From Sphingobacterium spiritivorum (lineage in GTDB: Bacteria; Bacteroidota; Bacteroidia; Sphingobacteriales; Sphingobacteriaceae), in the NCBI RefSeq assembly GCF_016724845.1, contig NZ_CP068082.1, positions 5,146,001-5,210,000 of the forward strand: a stretch of 64,000 nt of DNA, given 5' to 3'. Both the position numbers and the translations under genes were made by a program. The notes under the pieces are model-generated. The model did not search any database. It saw only the letters and a program-made list of their open reading frames with translations, and had not been told where the DNA came from. Of the stretch, positions 15,600 through 24,151 are shown piece after piece. Numbering within the stretch: the first letter of the stretch is position 1; each line of letters starts with the position of its first letter.

Positions 15600-16103
15600 A
15601 TGAAAACAAAATCTATCTTTCCGGCTTTATTTATTACCGCTGTAGGCGCTGTATGGTTATCTTCCTGCAATGGTTCTTCAGTAGACACCGTAAAATCATT
15701 GGAGTCTGATTATGAAAATCAAAATAAGAAAATAGAACTGACAGGTGAATTTGATGCACCTTCTTTCACTTTTGCTTCCAGCAGATCAAAGACATTGGGA
15801 ATGCACTTTGTCGTGAAACCACACGCGATAAGCTCTGAAAAATTTATTGTGACTGATGTTGTTTTACCTATCGGCACAGACAAAAATACTGTTGTGATGG
15901 ATATTGCCGATGGTCAGAAAAACTATACGCTCAAAGATTTCTATATATACGACAAGGACGGAAATAAGTATAATCTGGATGAGCATACACAGTTTAAGAT
16001 CAGCGGTACTGTATCCTATAATGAGCTCGAAAAAGAAGAAAGTGAACGCCGTACAGACAACTTTGCTTATAAACTGAAAGATGTCACGATAGAGAAAGAC
16101 TAA
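15600..16103 (+). CDS. Secreted lipoprotein, unknown function
   Basis: The 167-residue product has a signal peptide and lipobox (AVWLSSC, Cys about residue 24). The mature part looks beta-rich (IELTGEFDAPSFTFASSRSK, then VTDVVLPIGTDKNTVVMDIA). I do not recognise a family. It is followed 37 bp later by a small two-helix membrane protein in the same direction, so the two may form an operon. It has its own -7 box upstream. Confidence 0.65.
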   Translation: MKTKSIFPALFITAVGAVWLSSCNGSSVDTVKSLESDYENQNKKIELTGEFDAPSFTFASSRSKTLGMHFVVKPHAISSEKFIVTDVVLPIGTDKNTVVMDIADGQKNYTLKDFYIYDKDGNKYNLDEHTQFKISGTVSYNELEKEESERRTDNFAYKLKDVTIEKD

Positions 16104-16140
16104 AAGAGCTTAAAGCTTATAAAACCTTAAATTGAATATT

Positions 16141-16317
16141 ATGCATATAGAACTTGGAAGCGGATTTAATTTCGGATGGATTATCATTGCTATAGCTGTG
16201 ATTATGGCCGGAGGTATTTACATAAGTTACAGAAAGAATTATCCGATTAAGATAAAGTATATTATAGCTGTTATTATAATGCTAATTGTTGGTGTGAAGT
16301 TTATTTTAGAAAAATGA
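16141..16317 (+). CDS. Small two-helix membrane protein (58 aa)
   Basis: From ATG 16141 the product is MHIELGSGFNFGWIIIAIAV, then a positive loop (SYRKNYPIKIKY) and a second hydrophobic helix IIAVIIMLIVGVKFIL. The pattern is of an inner-membrane hairpin with the loop in the cytoplasm. It follows the lipoprotein gene by 37 bp. No function is recognised. The in-frame TTG at 16132 is less likely than the ATG. Confidence 0.5.
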   Translation: MHIELGSGFNFGWIIIAIAVIMAGGIYISYRKNYPIKIKYIIAVIIMLIVGVKFILEK

Positions 16318-16502
16318 TTTTCTGAAATTATGTGTCGCAATGGTTCACAGTCGAAAGATTGTGGACTGTTGTTGTATTACATAATCCGAAATGAACGATT
16401 CAGGATAAATCAGATCACTTTAAAGCCCTACTATTTCCGATACAGCCTCTCCTTTCATAAATCCGTAATTTCATTATATTTAGGTTTCCAAATGCACATA
16501 GT

Positions 16503-17171
16503 ATGCAAATAGAAAGAATAAAGACTAAACTTCAGCAATTAAAGGAATCAGATACTGACCTGGAACTTTTCGGAGCGGAAAGTCACATGTATACTTTGCA
16601 TGCTCCGCTCTCTATAGAGGAGATCAGAGCGTTTGAGTCAGAAAATGAGGTAAAGTTACCTGAGGATTATGTGTTGTTTCTGACACAGATGGGCAATGGC
16701 GGAGCAGGTCCGTTCTACGGTATATTCCCTTTGTCGGAAAGTCTTATAAATCTTTCGGATAATGCCGGCAATGTTACTTATTTTAATCTCTCAAAGCCCT
16801 TCCCACATACACAAGCCTGGAATGTGGAAGAAGAATTAGAAGAGCTGTACGAGCGTATAGAGGAGGCATATGAGGCCGGAGATGAAGAACTGGAAGAAAA
16901 ACTGTTTGATGAAAAATGGGATCTTATCGGTGCTGAAGAACACGATTACGGACGATTATATATTGCGGACTATGGCTGCGGAGTCTATATCAGCCTTATT
17001 GTAAACGGAGATGAAAAAGGCAATATATGGACCGATGACCGGACTAATGATGCAGGCCTCTACCCTTCTGTAGAATTGGGCAATACAGAACGGATCTGCT
17101 TTCTGGACTGGTATGAGCGTTGGTTAGACAATTCACTGGAAGAACTAAGCAGCTCTGCAAACAAAAACTGA
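16503..17171 (+). CDS. SMI1/KNR4 (SUKH) family protein
   Basis: The 222-residue cytoplasmic protein has the SUKH signature LSIEEIRAFESENEVKLPED, then YVLFLTQMGNGGAGPFYGIF (about 30-75). An acidic helical insert (EEELEELYERIEEAYEAGDE) is followed by the closing strands DYGRLYIADYGCGVYISLIV. SUKH proteins commonly act as immunity to nuclease toxins, but there is no toxin gene next to this one. It may be an orphan immunity gene related to the locus 1.2 kb upstream, or a housekeeping member. DUF2200 follows 69 bp downstream. Confidence 0.8.
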   Translation: MQIERIKTKLQQLKESDTDLELFGAESHMYTLHAPLSIEEIRAFESENEVKLPEDYVLFLTQMGNGGAGPFYGIFPLSESLINLSDNAGNVTYFNLSKPFPHTQAWNVEEELEELYERIEEAYEAGDEELEEKLFDEKWDLIGAEEHDYGRLYIADYGCGVYISLIVNGDEKGNIWTDDRTNDAGLYPSVELGNTERICFLDWYERWLDNSLEELSSSANKN

Positions 17172-17240
17172 TTATAGTGTTCTCTCCGTTATACGGGAGA
17201 ATGGCACAAAATCAAAACAGGATCATCAATACTATTCAAC

Positions 17241-17591
17241 ATGGATAATTCAAGAATATATAAAATGTCATTTGCAGGTGTATATCCGCACTATATTCAG
17301 AAAGCAGAAAAAAAAGGCCGTACCAAAGCTGAAGTGGATGAAATCATCTGCTGGCTTACAGGATATACTGCTGAAAACCTGCAAAAGCAGATCGATAATA
17401 AAATCAATTTTGAAATTTTCTTTGCTGAAGCACCGCAGATCAATCCCAATGTTTCGAAAATAACAGGGGTAATATGCGGATATCGGGTCGAAGAGATAGA
17501 AGACAAGCTTATGCAGCAGGTCCGTTATCTGGATAAGCTCATAGACGAACTGGCAAAGGGTAAAGCGATGGAAAAAATTCTACGCAAGTAA
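17241..17591 (+). CDS. DUF2200 family protein
   Basis: The 116-residue cytoplasmic protein matches DUF2200 from memory: RIYKMSFAGVYPHYIQKAEK, WLTGY, FFAEAPQINPNVSKITGVIC and an EDKLMQQVRYLDKLIDELAKG tail. The family is widespread and its function is not known. Its length is normal. It ends 11 bp before the TPR protein gene, so the two may be co-transcribed. Confidence 0.85.
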   Translation: MDNSRIYKMSFAGVYPHYIQKAEKKGRTKAEVDEIICWLTGYTAENLQKQIDNKINFEIFFAEAPQINPNVSKITGVICGYRVEEIEDKLMQQVRYLDKLIDELAKGKAMEKILRK

Positions 17592-17602
17592 ATGTATTGA
17601 TC

Positions 17603-18907
17603 ATGATGAAACAGTGCCTGCTTTTCTTTTTTGTGTTTATCAGTCTTTCCCTGACTGCCCAGAATACGCTGTCCCTATCTGCAGCAGACAGTCTCTATGA
17701 TGAAAAGGAATTCACAAAAGCTTTACAAGCTTATGAAAAGCTTTTGCTGCAGGATGAAAACAACAGCTATATATTATGCAAAGCAGGTTTATGTCAGTAT
17801 GAACTAAAGGACTTTCAGAAGGCTAAAGAAAAATTCCGCCTGGCGGCCTTGTACTGTGCTCCTGAAGACAAAGAAAATATAGCTTTATATTACACCAATC
17901 TATCTGCCTGCTTCTCTAATCTTCAGGATAATGAAAAAGCATACGAATATGCGATAAAAGCATATTCCATAATGGAAGATTCCGGCATCCAACTATGGAA
18001 TGCCGCATCTATGGCTCAGAATCTGGGAAAATATGATGAATGTCTGAAAATAATGGATAAGGCAAAGGTCGAAAAAAACAATGCTTTTCTAACCCTATAC
18101 GGAAGATGCTATATGGCCAAAAAGCTATATCAGCAATGTATAGAAAGCTACGAACAGTTTTTGGCTAATTATGATGCTAATGATGATTTCGTCACATTAA
18201 ATGCCGAAGATGAAAAGGGACGACTTGTAATTGCTTACGCATTCAGACTTACTTCTCCGGATTTAAGTGAGCAAGAAATTGATGCATGCATTGCCAGATT
18301 AAAAGAATTGTGGATTAGTCAGTCAGCTGATGAAATGGCAAGGACTAATATGCTGAATTCTTTTTTTAAGGATGAAAATATATGCAGTATCTATGGTTAT
18401 TCTGCCGTAATATGTCACAAATTGTTCAACGCATTGGTAACAGATGCAAGCCCTGTAGAAAAAATGCAGTTTGCGTATTATACCCAAAAAAATTACTCTG
18501 ATGCGTTGGAGATAGCACGAGGTCTTATGAACAATACAGCTCATCTTAGTGGGGAGGAACTTCAGAAGGTTAAAGCAATCCGGTATTTTGCTTCTCTCCG
18601 GCTCTTTATAGCGGATTATCTCCGTAAGGGCAAACAAGTGGATCAGGAACAGCTCCGCGCATTGGCTGTCGGATTTAATGATCTTTTTGAAAAGGGTAAA
18701 ATGTATAGTGATGAGGAATTTCAACAGGGTACAGCAGAATTCGGGTATATGCAGGAAACATTCACCTGCTTTCAAAACTCGTTCAAAACAAAAGAAGAAC
18801 AAAGAGAAGCTGCTCCTATATTGTTACAAATCATAAAAGATCTGCCCAATGTGACTGCACGAAAAGAATTAACGGAAATTCTCAGCAAGGGATATATTCA
18901 AAATTAG
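17603..18907 (+). CDS. Secreted TPR protein
   Basis: The 434-residue product has a signal peptide (MIMMKQCLLFFFVFISLSLT, cleavage near AQN) and at least three TPR-like helical pairs in the first 200 residues (AADSLYDEKEFTKALQAYEK, AGLCQYELKDFQKAKEKFRL, AYEYAIKAYSIM). The rest is helical without a clear name. It is probably periplasmic and protein-binding. ATG 17603 or 17606 fits; a TTG at 17597 is rejected. It is convergent with the MutS-like gene, 31 bp away, with no obvious terminator between them. Confidence 0.65.
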   Translation: MMKQCLLFFFVFISLSLTAQNTLSLSAADSLYDEKEFTKALQAYEKLLLQDENNSYILCKAGLCQYELKDFQKAKEKFRLAALYCAPEDKENIALYYTNLSACFSNLQDNEKAYEYAIKAYSIMEDSGIQLWNAASMAQNLGKYDECLKIMDKAKVEKNNAFLTLYGRCYMAKKLYQQCIESYEQFLANYDANDDFVTLNAEDEKGRLVIAYAFRLTSPDLSEQEIDACIARLKELWISQSADEMARTNMLNSFFKDENICSIYGYSAVICHKLFNALVTDASPVEKMQFAYYTQKNYSDALEIARGLMNNTAHLSGEELQKVKAIRYFASLRLFIADYLRKGKQVDQEQLRALAVGFNDLFEKGKMYSDEEFQQGTAEFGYMQETFTCFQNSFKTKEEQREAAPILLQIIKDLPNVTARKELTEILSKGYIQN

Positions 18908-18938
18908 AAGGATAAAACAGAATAAGAATTAAATCAGA

Positions 18939-20288
18939 CTAAAATATCCGGGACTTAATTTCCTTAAATGTGTTAAATACATCTTCTTTTTCCAGAAACC
19001 ACATACCCAGTTTTGTTTTGTCGACGCCTTCTGTCAGTTGATACGTAAAGGAGATATTTGTACCATTCTGCATCGTTGTTTTTAAATATTTGAAAGTTAC
19101 ACGTTCATTATTCTTTAATTCCTGTTCCAGTTCTGTAATATGACTCGAAATTATGAAAATACTATCTTCCAGTTTACTGATGCTTTCAATCAGTTTTCTG
19201 GTTGCTTCATACGAATCTTCATAATTGGTTCCCTTAAACAATTCATCAAACATAACGATCATTTTCCCTTCGTCTCTGATAGATTCTGCTATACGTTTCA
19301 CACGATAGACCTCATTAAAAAAATGACTGTATCCGGAAGCCAGATTATCCCCTAAATTAATCGTAGTCATTAATCCCCGGAACAGTTGAATCTGCATGCT
19401 TTTTGCCGGAACCGGAAATCCCATATGAGCCAGATAGATGGAAGCGCCCATGCTCTTTAACAAGGTTGATTTTCCTGTCATATTTGCACCTGTCAAAAAC
19501 CAGATATTTCTACAGTTTTCTACAGTAATATTATTTTTTACAGGATTTTCAAGCGCCAGATTATACAGGTCTTTTATTTGGAGAAGTATGTTTTGTGACT
19601 GATCGGTTGAAAAATCAGGAAAAGACATATTTGTCTTGTCAAAAGATTTGGCCACACTTCTCAGGGCATCAATATTATAATATATAGTGAATATTTCCTT
19701 TACTTCAAGTCTCTTCAGATTCCGGAATAAATAATCATATTTAATAAGAAGGAGAATAGGATTCTTCCCTTTCGAAAGGACCTGTAATTCTTCCATATCC
19801 ATTTCAGCAGATAAATCCTTAAAACTATCGCTGTAAGTCTTTAGTATTCCGGCAGGATTTCCGGAGGTCACCGCTTTTTCCAGCCATGCTCCCACATTTA
19901 GGATAATCATTGCAATCTCTGCTACCGATTGTTTGATCAGAATCCGTTCTTTTTTATACGATTTCGACATGAAATTAGAAGAAAATTTCTCCAGATAATA
20001 TGGAAACGGATTGTCTGAATGTAATTCATTAGGAAGACCGAGGTATCGTTCCAGATCAATCATCATGTATTTATCAAATAAAGAATCTATATCCCAGTCT
20101 GCCAATTGAGTTATTGCCTCCTGTCTTTGTCTGATCTCCTCAACACTATCAAGTGGATGCAGAAAGTAACTGTACAGCATATCACTCCCGCCTATAGTAA
20201 GGGTATGATTGAAAAATCTTAAAAGACTCCGTGAGTTCCAATCCAGAGCATTTAAATCCGAAAGTGTCTGTTTATCAATTCTGAACAT
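18939..20288 (-). CDS. MutS-related ATPase without mismatch-recognition domain
   Basis: The 449-residue protein begins MFRIDKQTLSDLNALDWNSR. It has a MutS core/lever-like helical region (residues about 10-230) and a C-terminal MutS ATPase domain: Walker A TGANMTGKSTLL, Walker B MIVMFDELFKGTN, and SSHITELEQEL. It lacks the N-terminal mismatch-binding domain of true MutS, so it is not the repair protein itself. Such short MutS homologues are common in Bacteroidota and their role is not established. An ATG at 20330 would add a hydrophobic tail not seen in the family; ATG 20288 is preferred. Confidence 0.8.
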   Translation of the reverse strand: MFRIDKQTLSDLNALDWNSRSLLRFFNHTLTIGGSDMLYSYFLHPLDSVEEIRQRQEAITQLADWDIDSLFDKYMMIDLERYLGLPNELHSDNPFPYYLEKFSSNFMSKSYKKERILIKQSVAEIAMIILNVGAWLEKAVTSGNPAGILKTYSDSFKDLSAEMDMEELQVLSKGKNPILLLIKYDYLFRNLKRLEVKEIFTIYYNIDALRSVAKSFDKTNMSFPDFSTDQSQNILLQIKDLYNLALENPVKNNITVENCRNIWFLTGANMTGKSTLLKSMGASIYLAHMGFPVPAKSMQIQLFRGLMTTINLGDNLASGYSHFFNEVYRVKRIAESIRDEGKMIVMFDELFKGTNYEDSYEATRKLIESISKLEDSIFIISSHITELEQELKNNERVTFKYLKTTMQNGTNISFTYQLTEGVDKTKLGMWFLEKEDVFNTFKEIKSRIF

Positions 20289-20450
20289 ATCATTTAGCAA
20301 TAACACTAATATAATTAAAGGATTGCACACTTTCTAATATCTACTCTGTAAGATCTTTAGCAAACTGCTTTATGAAGATGCCTAGTCTTGAAAGCCTGCG
20401 CGCGGATAAACCATAAAATATTTATAAATTGCATACCATAATCCTATGTT

Positions 20451-21311
20451 ATGAAAGCAATTTTAGCCCTTATATTCTGGTCTGTCCTTGTACCCGCCTT
20501 TGGTCAGTCCCTCCTGCCTGTTTTTTTAAAAGGTACGTGGAAAGTAAATAATGCGGAAATCTATGAACACTGGGATCAGTTGAATGATAAAACGCTGAAA
20601 GGATTTTCTTATCGGATCAAAAACGGTCAAATAAACGTAACAGAATACCTGAATCTGACACAGTCAAAAGATCGCATCGTCTACACTGCTACCGTGGTCA
20701 ATCAAAATCTGGGAAAACCTGTTTCCTTTACTATGAAAGAAAAGGAAGGAGCATTCATCTTTGAAAATCTTAAACATGATTTTCCGAAACAGATTAACTA
20801 CAGGAAATTATCTGATATCGAAATTGAAGTCCGGATCTCAGACCTGAAACAAAAAGAGTATGCATTTAATATGCGTAAACTGTCCTCCAATACTCAACAA
20901 GACACAGCTACATCCAATAGCAACTATGATGCTCTACTGGCAGAAAAACTGGGCGGAGATGCATACGGAATGAAAAAGTATATACTTGTTATACTGAAAA
21001 CCGGGGCAAACACAACGACTGACAAAACCTTTATCAATGAAAGCTTTAGAGGACATCTCCAAAACATCAATCGGCTGGTCGAACAGGGCAAGCTGATTGT
21101 AGCTGGCCCCTTAGGCAAAAACACGAACAATTACAGAGGTATTTTTATCTTAAATAATATCAATACACTTGACGAAGCAAAAGAAATCCTGCAAACAGAT
21201 CCTGCTGTAAAAGCCGGTCTGTTGGATATTGAACTATTCAACTGGTACGGCTCAGCGGCTTTACCGGAATATCTGCCTGCCTCAGATAAAATTTGGAAAC
21301 AGAAACCTTAA
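20451..21311 (+). CDS. Secreted two-domain protein: DUF6265-like plus YCII-like
   Basis: The 286-residue protein has a signal peptide (residues 1-18, ending AFGQ). The first domain (about 20-145: FLKGTWKVNNAEIYEHWDQL ... LKHDFPKQINYRKL) resembles DUF6265. The second (about 172-275: YILVILKTGANTTTDKTFIN ... HLQNINRLVEQGKLIVAGPL) is a YCII-like dimeric alpha-beta fold. YCII domains are normally cytoplasmic, so this exported fusion is unusual. No catalytic function is assigned. It is a single-gene unit with no clear -7 box. Confidence 0.72.
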   Translation: MKAILALIFWSVLVPAFGQSLLPVFLKGTWKVNNAEIYEHWDQLNDKTLKGFSYRIKNGQINVTEYLNLTQSKDRIVYTATVVNQNLGKPVSFTMKEKEGAFIFENLKHDFPKQINYRKLSDIEIEVRISDLKQKEYAFNMRKLSSNTQQDTATSNSNYDALLAEKLGGDAYGMKKYILVILKTGANTTTDKTFINESFRGHLQNINRLVEQGKLIVAGPLGKNTNNYRGIFILNNINTLDEAKEILQTDPAVKAGLLDIELFNWYGSAALPEYLPASDKIWKQKP

Positions 21312-21373
21312 AGTGGTTTGTAAACTTAATATGGTACAGACTACATCCTATACCATATTAAGCTATTATACAA

Positions 21374-22234
21374 CTACTTAATTTGGTTCCACTGTGTTGA
21401 AACACGACCTCCCCATGTATTAGTTTCAGCTATGGGCTGAGCTATTATATCTCTTGTAGGAGTAAATGATGAATTGATAGCGAAGTAAAGAACTAAGTTT
21501 CCATCATCTTGCAGTACATACCTAGCATTGGTCCGTATTAAAGCAAACCCCGGATCACCTCCTGGTACAAACAAATTATTCGTAGCCCAAACCACATCTC
21601 CGAATATCCCATCTTTATTAGAGTAGATTACCAGATTACCATCATTCTGAAATCTGATCTGATAAATTTCTCTTGTTCCATATTTCCTGTATGAGCCCGA
21701 ATCCCATAAAATTTTCCCATTGCCATTATTACGAATCACTAAGTTACCATCAACTTGGGCAAGCAAAGAAAATTGTCTGTTAGGACTAGTTAATGTGAAT
21801 GGAAACATCAATGTTGCTCCTGCTTTAATAGTAGATCCACTATAATATTCTGTATTAATTACTGTCGCTGGCTGCTTTTTCTTAAAAACAAAGTTATAAT
21901 ACCAACTTGTTGGATAACCTGCATATTGTGGATGTCCAGGAGGATATAAGTTATTTGAAGCCGCACTAAAGGATTGTGCTTGCATAAAAGCAACTGCAAG
22001 CTCTTCTCCGGATTCAATCGACTCTCTTCCAGCTATTACAAAATAATCTTTATCAGCATTATAGACAACACTATCCGTAGGTATATTTGCTATTTTACCA
22101 TAAAAGTTCTTTAATTTTAAAATCTCTTGGTCATCTACATTTTTTACATCTTCTGTAGGTTTTACCACTTCATTTTTACATGATGCCAACAAAGACATTC
22201 CCAATAAAGCAATTGTTAATTTTTTAATTTTCAT
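21374..22234 (-). CDS. Lipoprotein with bulb-type (mannose-binding-like) lectin domain
   Basis: The 286-residue product begins MKIKKLTIALLGMSLLASCK, a lipoprotein signal. After a 110-residue unknown N-terminal part, a bulb-type lectin domain runs from about 130 to 275. It has three repeats of the type DGNLVIRNNGNGKILWDSGS, NDGNLVIYSNKDG and DDGNLVLYFAINS. In plants and bacteriocins this fold binds mannose through QxDxNxVxY; here the motif is QxDGNLVxY-like but partly changed, so sugar binding is uncertain. Role: surface adhesion or glycan binding (inference). ATG 22234 is preferred to ATG 22246 because it starts the signal peptide directly. Confidence 0.75.
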   Translation of the reverse strand: MKIKKLTIALLGMSLLASCKNEVVKPTEDVKNVDDQEILKLKNFYGKIANIPTDSVVYNADKDYFVIAGRESIESGEELAVAFMQAQSFSAASNNLYPPGHPQYAGYPTSWYYNFVFKKKQPATVINTEYYSGSTIKAGATLMFPFTLTSPNRQFSLLAQVDGNLVIRNNGNGKILWDSGSYRKYGTREIYQIRFQNDGNLVIYSNKDGIFGDVVWATNNLFVPGGDPGFALIRTNARYVLQDDGNLVLYFAINSSFTPTRDIIAQPIAETNTWGGRVSTQWNQIK

Positions 22235-22504
22235 AATTACAATCATTTAAATTTACATTTATAATATTTACATAACCTAAGCGAATGTAACGAATAAAAT
22301 ATGTTAATAATAGTTTTTCATAGAAATTAAAAATTTTTTAAAGAAAAATTAACGTAAAAACAAAATAAAAAAAGAGAAACAAAGCATTAAGATTAAAAAA
22401 ATAATATTTAGCATGAATTATTTTTCACTTAAAATTCATCTGGCGCAAGTATGAGCGTAGTGGCACTTGTGTCTGTTGTGTCTGTTTTTTTTTGCAGCTG
22501 GAAA

Positions 22505-22540
22505 CGCGTTGTATGCGTTTGTTGGTGTCCCCACCAACAA
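22505..22540. repeat. Diverged REP-like hairpin
   Basis: The foot CGTTGTATGCGTTT is followed by a perfect 9 bp stem: TTGTTGGTG (22519-22527), loop TCCC, CACCAACAA (22532-22540). The order foot-then-GTTGG hairpin is the same as in the repeats at 9354 and 15276 (CGTTGCGT, then AAGTTGGCG), so it may be a related family. Confidence 0.5.
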
Positions 22541-22593
22541 TTTACCAATGGCTGCTTTGCAATCGCTTTTAACTTCTCTCCCGATAATCGGAA

Positions 22594-22614
22594 TCTCTCC
22601 TTAAAAAGGAGAGA
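22594..22614. repeat. Purine-rich hairpin (TCTCTCCTT/AAGGAGAGA)
   Basis: A perfect 9 bp stem with loop AAA. The CTCTCC/GGAGAG motif recurs in the tandem repeat at 48318-48555, so it may be a dispersed genomic motif. It could also end transcription weakly. Confidence 0.45.
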
Positions 22615-22692
22615 AAAACGGTCACATAAGCTCCAGATATCAGTCATATCTATTACATTTATATGTAATTTACTTTGCTATTTAATAATCTT

Positions 22693-23121
22693 ATGAAAAC
22701 AGATAATCAAACGACAAGCGGATCTGACAAACAAGAATTTTACCACGGCACAAAAGCAGATCTCAAGAAAGGAGATCTTATAGAGCCTGGTTTTCGTTCA
22801 AATTACGGGACCGGAAAACAAGCCCGTTATGTTTATCTGACGGAGACTTTAGATGCTGCTATCTGGGGCGCTGAGTTGGCAGCAGGAGAACTTAAAGGCA
22901 GAATTTATACCGTAGAACCAACCGGCCCGATTGAAGATGATCCTAACTTAACGGACAAAAAGTTCCCCGGAAACCCCACAAAATCATATCGTACAAAAAG
23001 TCCGCTGCGCATAATCGGTGAAATACAAAACTGGACGGGGCATGCTCCTGAACAACTTCAGGCAATGAAGGAACATTTGGCCAAGCTCAAAGATCAGGGC
23101 ATCGAAGCAATAGAAGATTAA
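22693..23121 (+). CDS. arr: Rifampin ADP-ribosyltransferase
   Basis: The 142-residue cytoplasmic enzyme transfers ADP-ribose from NAD+ to rifamycins and inactivates them. It has the Arr signatures EFYHGTKADLKKGDLIEPGF (His at about 18), YVYLTETLDAAIWGAELA and IYTVEPTGPIEDDPNLTDKK, then FPGNPTKSYRTKSPLRIIGE. The length is normal for Arr (about 140). It stands alone, without an integron or insertion sequence near it, so it looks like a resident gene and not a cassette. ATG 22693 gives the family-like N-terminus. A TTG at 22675 is rejected. Confidence 0.9.
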   Translation: MKTDNQTTSGSDKQEFYHGTKADLKKGDLIEPGFRSNYGTGKQARYVYLTETLDAAIWGAELAAGELKGRIYTVEPTGPIEDDPNLTDKKFPGNPTKSYRTKSPLRIIGEIQNWTGHAPEQLQAMKEHLAKLKDQGIEAIED

Positions 23122-23136
23122 TCCTTTTGCCGTTTA

Positions 23137-23781
23137 CTATAATCCTTTTATCTGCTGATTGTATGCATCCATTTTTTTGGTTTGTGCTACAATAAAATTC
23201 AGCTGCTCCTGATCCGTTTGATCAGTCTTTAATCTGGCAACAAATACATTCAGGTTGTTGTAAGCACTCCAGCTCTTGCCGGCATCTTTTGCTGCAATAG
23301 CTTGCTCCAGTTCTTTAATAAGTTGTTCATATTCTTGTTTTGCCTCAGCTCCGAATACAGCAGGAAAAACGACAGGTACATTTTCGCAGGCTACTGCTGA
23401 ATTATCAACAGATTGTGGTGATGCAGGTACATTTATTGCAGAAACAGCCTTATTCTTATTTCCGACAGTTATAATCAGGGTCACGATAGATAAGATCAAT
23501 ATGGATACGATAACGATCCAGGATATCGTTTTACCTGAGTTTTTCTTCCACAGAGAGTAGCTCCACAACAGCAGTATCAACCCCAGTATTGTCATACTGA
23601 CGGCTAATCCAACAGGACCCAGTAGCTTATATACGGGTATTAATATACGTGGGATATCATAGCTAAGCTGCGGCGTAAAGTAGGTAAACCCTTTGACTGT
23701 CATTCCGGTAGCGACCAATGCTATAGCTATGCTTTTGATTTTTTCAATGACAGTTAAACTTGTATTTGTTTGAGTTGACAT
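23137..23781 (-). CDS. Three-helix membrane protein with helical tail
   Basis: The 214-residue product begins MSTQTNTSLTVIEKIKSIAI. Three hydrophobic segments (about 15-35, 55-78, 88-110) are followed by a soluble helical C-terminus (EYEQLIKELEQAIAAKDAGK). I do not recognise a family. It faces arr, 15 bp apart, and has its own -7 box. The longer frame starting at 23853 adds a segment that overlaps the promoter box, so ATG 23781 is used. Confidence 0.6.
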   Translation of the reverse strand: MSTQTNTSLTVIEKIKSIAIALVATGMTVKGFTYFTPQLSYDIPRILIPVYKLLGPVGLAVSMTILGLILLLWSYSLWKKNSGKTISWIVIVSILILSIVTLIITVGNKNKAVSAINVPASPQSVDNSAVACENVPVVFPAVFGAEAKQEYEQLIKELEQAIAAKDAGKSWSAYNNLNVFVARLKTDQTDQEQLNFIVAQTKKMDAYNQQIKGL

Positions 23782-24151
23782 ATGCTGATATTTAATATAA
23801 ACAAATCTATTAACATGTAAGAATAATTCATTGTCCCTTTTCAGATTCGTCACGAGCGGATTTAAATCTGTCGTCCGGAAGCTTAAATCCGTAATTGAAT
23901 CACTCCTTCATTTTGATTTTACTAAGCAATCCGGCTATAAAGAAGCCATTAAAAACATATCCGCAGATTTTGATTCTCCAATCGCCGCAAAGGAATTTAT
24001 ATTCGCACATAGCACAACCTATTTTCTAAGTTAATATTCTTTTATAAACTAAAAACATCTGTTTAATGATGTAATTTAATTAATTTAGCACGATACTTGC
24101 GAGCAAAACTGATATAATTTAAACTTTTTTCAAGGCTTGATTGCCCTTTTT
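23782..24151. other. 370 bp intergenic region
   Basis: It contains the -7 box at 23802-23809 for the leftward gene and an inverted repeat CGGATTTAA (23857-23865) / TTAAATCCG (23883-23891). A 67-codon plus-strand frame crosses it but has no start signal, family or context and is not called. Confidence 0.5.
23802..23809 (-). promoter_or_regulatory. -7 box of the 23137-23781 gene
   Basis: On the minus strand this reads TAGATTTG, matching TAnnTTTG. It gives a leader of about 15 nt. No -33 TTG was found at the usual spacing. Confidence 0.4.

Larger units (their letters stand above)
22235..22692. other. 458 bp AT-rich intergenic region with hairpins
   Basis: The left half is very AT-rich with no gene. 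The right half holds the REP-like hairpin 22505-22540 and a second hairpin at 22594-22614. No protein-coding frame here has family resemblance. Confidence 0.6.

Noticed and set aside
16330..16512. 60-codon plus-strand frame
   Set aside because: It overlaps the start of the SMI1/KNR4 gene, has no family resemblance and no start signal.
22451..22696. 81-codon plus-strand frame before arr
   Set aside because: It runs through the REP-like and purine hairpins; low-complexity product without relatives.
23831..24034. 67-codon plus-strand frame in the intergenic region
   Set aside because: It crosses the promoter of the leftward gene, has no relatives and no ribosome site.
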